Assembly: GCA_021785235.1 (NCBI GenBank)
Contig: JAJYGB010000168.1
Location: 1-7,583, forward strand
Source of the DNA: Bacteroidota bacterium
Lineage (GTDB): Bacteria > Bacteroidota > Kryptoniia > Kryptoniales > JAKASW01
DNA: 7,583 nucleotides
Reading direction: 5' to 3'
Shown: in pieces, positions 6,756-7,583 of the stretch
Position numbering within the stretch: position 1 is the stretch's first letter
Layout: each line of letters starts with the position of its first letter
Translations under genes and position numbers: made by a program
The notes under the pieces: model-generated
Database searches by the model: none
What the model saw: the letters and a program-made list of their open reading frames with translations, nothing else
Told to the model about the DNA's origin: nothing

Positions 6756-7388
6756 ATGGGAAGATATGTAGAAGCGAGTTGCAGACTTTGCAGAAGAGAG
6801 CGACAGAAACTGTTCCTGAAGGGCGTAAAATGCTATACCGATAAATGCCCTTTGGAGAAACGAAACTATGCACCGGGGCAGCACGGTCTCCGCAGACGCC
6901 AGAAGGTGAGCGAGTACGGCGTACAGCTCCGCGAGAAGCAGAAAGTGAAAAGGATGTACGGTGTCTACGAGCAGCAGTTCAGAAACTACTTCGAGATGGC
7001 GACTCACCAGAAGGGAAGAACCGGTGAGAATCTTCTTAGGCTTCTCGAACGCAGGCTGGATAATGTCCTGTTCAGACTTGGTTTCGCTCCTTCCAGGAAA
7101 TCCGCACGGCAGCTCGTGCTGCACGGCCACTTCCTTGTGAACAACAAGCAGGTTGACGTTGCGTCGTATCTCGTGAAGCCAGGAGACGTGATCAAAGTCG
7201 CCGAAGGTAGTAACCAGCTTGATACAATTCATTCGTCACTTAAGAGAATCAAGGAAGGAATGCTCCCGTCATATCTCCAACTCGATAAGGCGCAATTGGC
7301 CGGCACCTTCCTGCAGGTCCCGGAACGCGCGGAAATACCTTTGCCGGATGTGAATGAGCAGCTTATCGTTGAATTGTATTCGAAGTGA
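6756..7388 (+). CDS. rpsD: 30S ribosomal protein S4, zinc-binding form
   Basis: S4 begins assembly of the small subunit by binding the 5' domain of 16S rRNA. In many bacteria it also controls translation of the alpha operon. The N-terminal zinc site is present: Cys9, Cys12, Cys26 and Cys31 in CRLCRRE and KCYTDKC, the same arrangement as in Thermus S4. NYAPGQHG (37-44) follows, then [11 protein letters not shown] (59-69). The S4 RNA-binding domain starts at about [20 protein letters not shown] (100-119), with [12 protein letters not shown] (123-134). The end [12 protein letters not shown] is typical. ATG 6756 has GGAG at 6746-6749. Length 210 is normal. Its TGA overlaps the ATG of a 34-codon ORF by one base. 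Confidence 0.98.
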   Translation: MGRYVEASCRLCRRERQKLFLKGVKCYTDKCPLEKRNYAPGQHGLRRRQKVSEYGVQLREKQKVKRMYGVYEQQFRNYFEMATHQKGRTGENLLRLLERRLDNVLFRLGFAPSRKSARQLVLHGHFLVNNKQVDVASYLVKPGDVIKVAEGSNQLDTIHSSLKRIKEGMLPSYLQLDKAQLAGTFLQVPERAEIPLPDVNEQLIVELYSK

Positions 7389-7492
7389 TGTCTGACGACG
7401 TGATTAAACGTTTCCCGTCCGTGGCACCTTTCAATGGGATAGCCGGCAAACGCGACGAGCAACAGAGAAATTTAATTGAGGTGAAAAGCTAA
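7388..7492 (+). CDS. Small unrecognised ORF, 34 codons, coupled to rpsD and rpoA
   Basis: I do not recognise this product. The ORF begins at ATG 7388-7390, overlapping the rpsD stop by one base (TGATG). It ends at TAA 7490-7492, overlapping the rpoA ATG by one base (TAATG). The predicted peptide starts [15 protein letters not shown], has a middle GIAGKRDEQQRN and ends LIEVKS. It is hydrophilic, with 6 Lys/Arg and 5 Asp/Glu, no Cys, no membrane segment and no signal peptide. It has no good SD site of its own, so it would depend on re-initiation after rpsD. Its last codons contain the SD site of rpoA. Against it: 34 open codons arise easily by chance, and the peptide may exist only to carry ribosomes to rpoA. 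The frame differs from both neighbours, so it is not an extension of S4 or RpoA. Confidence 0.45.
   Translation: MSDDVIKRFPSVAPFNGIAGKRDEQQRNLIEVKS
7478..7484 (+). promoter_or_regulatory. Shine-Dalgarno site of rpoA
   Basis: GAGGTGA is a long match to the 16S 3' end and lies 7 bases before the rpoA ATG. It is inside the last codons of the small ORF that precedes rpoA, so ribosomes translating that ORF would pass over it. Confidence 0.8.
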
Positions 7493-7583
7493 TGAGCGCT
7501 GTGAAATTGCAAATGCCAGAAACAATAGTACTGGATCAGTCGAGCTATAGCAATACGTTCGGCCGTTTTATCGTTGAACCACT
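7492..7583 (+). CDS. rpoA: DNA-directed RNA polymerase subunit alpha, N-terminal fragment
   Basis: The alpha subunit dimerises to start assembly of RNA polymerase, and its C-terminal domain contacts regulators and promoter DNA. Only the first 30 codons and two bases of the next are in the window. The visible residues include VKLQMPETIVLD (4-15) and TFGRFIVEP (22-30), which match the opening strands of the alpha N-terminal domain in Chlorobi and Ignavibacteria. The ATG at 7492 follows GAGGTGA at 7478-7484. Its position after rpsD is the standard one, and rplQ would be expected next. The gene is cut by the window edge, not visibly broken. Confidence 0.95.
   Translation, partial: MSAVKLQMPETIVLDQSSYSNTFGRFIVEP

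Noticed and set aside
6714..7232. A 172-codon open frame on the minus strand across rpsK-rpsD
   Set aside because: Antisense shadow of rpsD with no family resemblance and no supporting context.
7394..7419. Possible bulged hairpin between rpsD and rpoA (GACG-ACGT, loop, ACGT-TTCC-CGTC)
   Set aside because: Two 4-bp stems separated by a four-base bulge are too weak, and there is no T-run, so it is not a terminator; it may be chance within the small ORF.
7389..7491. An internal promoter for rpoA
   Set aside because: I see no convincing -35/-10 pair, nor a Bacteroidota-type TTTG/TAnnTTTG pair, at workable spacing.

Overview
This 7.6 kb window is one uninterrupted, plus-strand ribosomal-protein gene run: the distal part of the spc operon followed directly by the alpha operon. 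The order is rplE, rpsN, rpsH, rplF, rplR, rpsE, rpmD, rplO, secY, map, infA, rpmJ, rpsM, rpsK, rpsD, a small unrecognised ORF, and the first 30 codons of rpoA. There is no tRNA, rRNA, mobile element, CRISPR array or internal terminator, and no gene-free stretch longer than about 60 bases.

The organism is a bacterium. I infer a member of the Bacteroidota/Chlorobi side of the FCB group, most likely the Ignavibacteria or a related lineage. Reasons: the secY-map-infA-rpmJ-rpsM-rpsK-rpsD-rpoA order without adk; the RpoA N-terminus (LQMPETI-LD then TFGRFIVEP), which recalls Chlorobi/Ignavibacteria more than Bacteroidia; the L36 ending [10 protein letters not shown]; and clear AAGGAG/AGGAGG Shine-Dalgarno (SD) sites, which Bacteroidia usually lack. 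This placement rests on remembered family patterns, not on a search.

Layout. Positions 1-58 hold the tail of an upstream gene and/or a damaged 5' end of rplE. Positions 59-3448 carry eight ribosomal proteins of both subunits. Positions 3452-4795 are the translocon channel SecY, followed by methionine aminopeptidase (map), initiation factor IF1 (infA) and the 38-residue L36. Positions 5944-7388 carry S13, S11 and S4 of the alpha operon. Positions 7388-7492 contain a 34-codon ORF fitted exactly between rpsD and rpoA. Together the genes make ribosome parts, start translation, remove the initiator Met, insert membrane proteins and begin the RNA polymerase alpha subunit, a co-expressed growth-rate-linked set.

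The gene content is ordinary. Two places merit attention: (1) the small ORF whose ATG overlaps the rpsD stop by one base (TGATG) and whose stop overlaps the rpoA start by one base (TAATG); (2) the rplE 5' end, where conserved L5 residues can still be read upstream of the only available start, behind an in-frame TAA.
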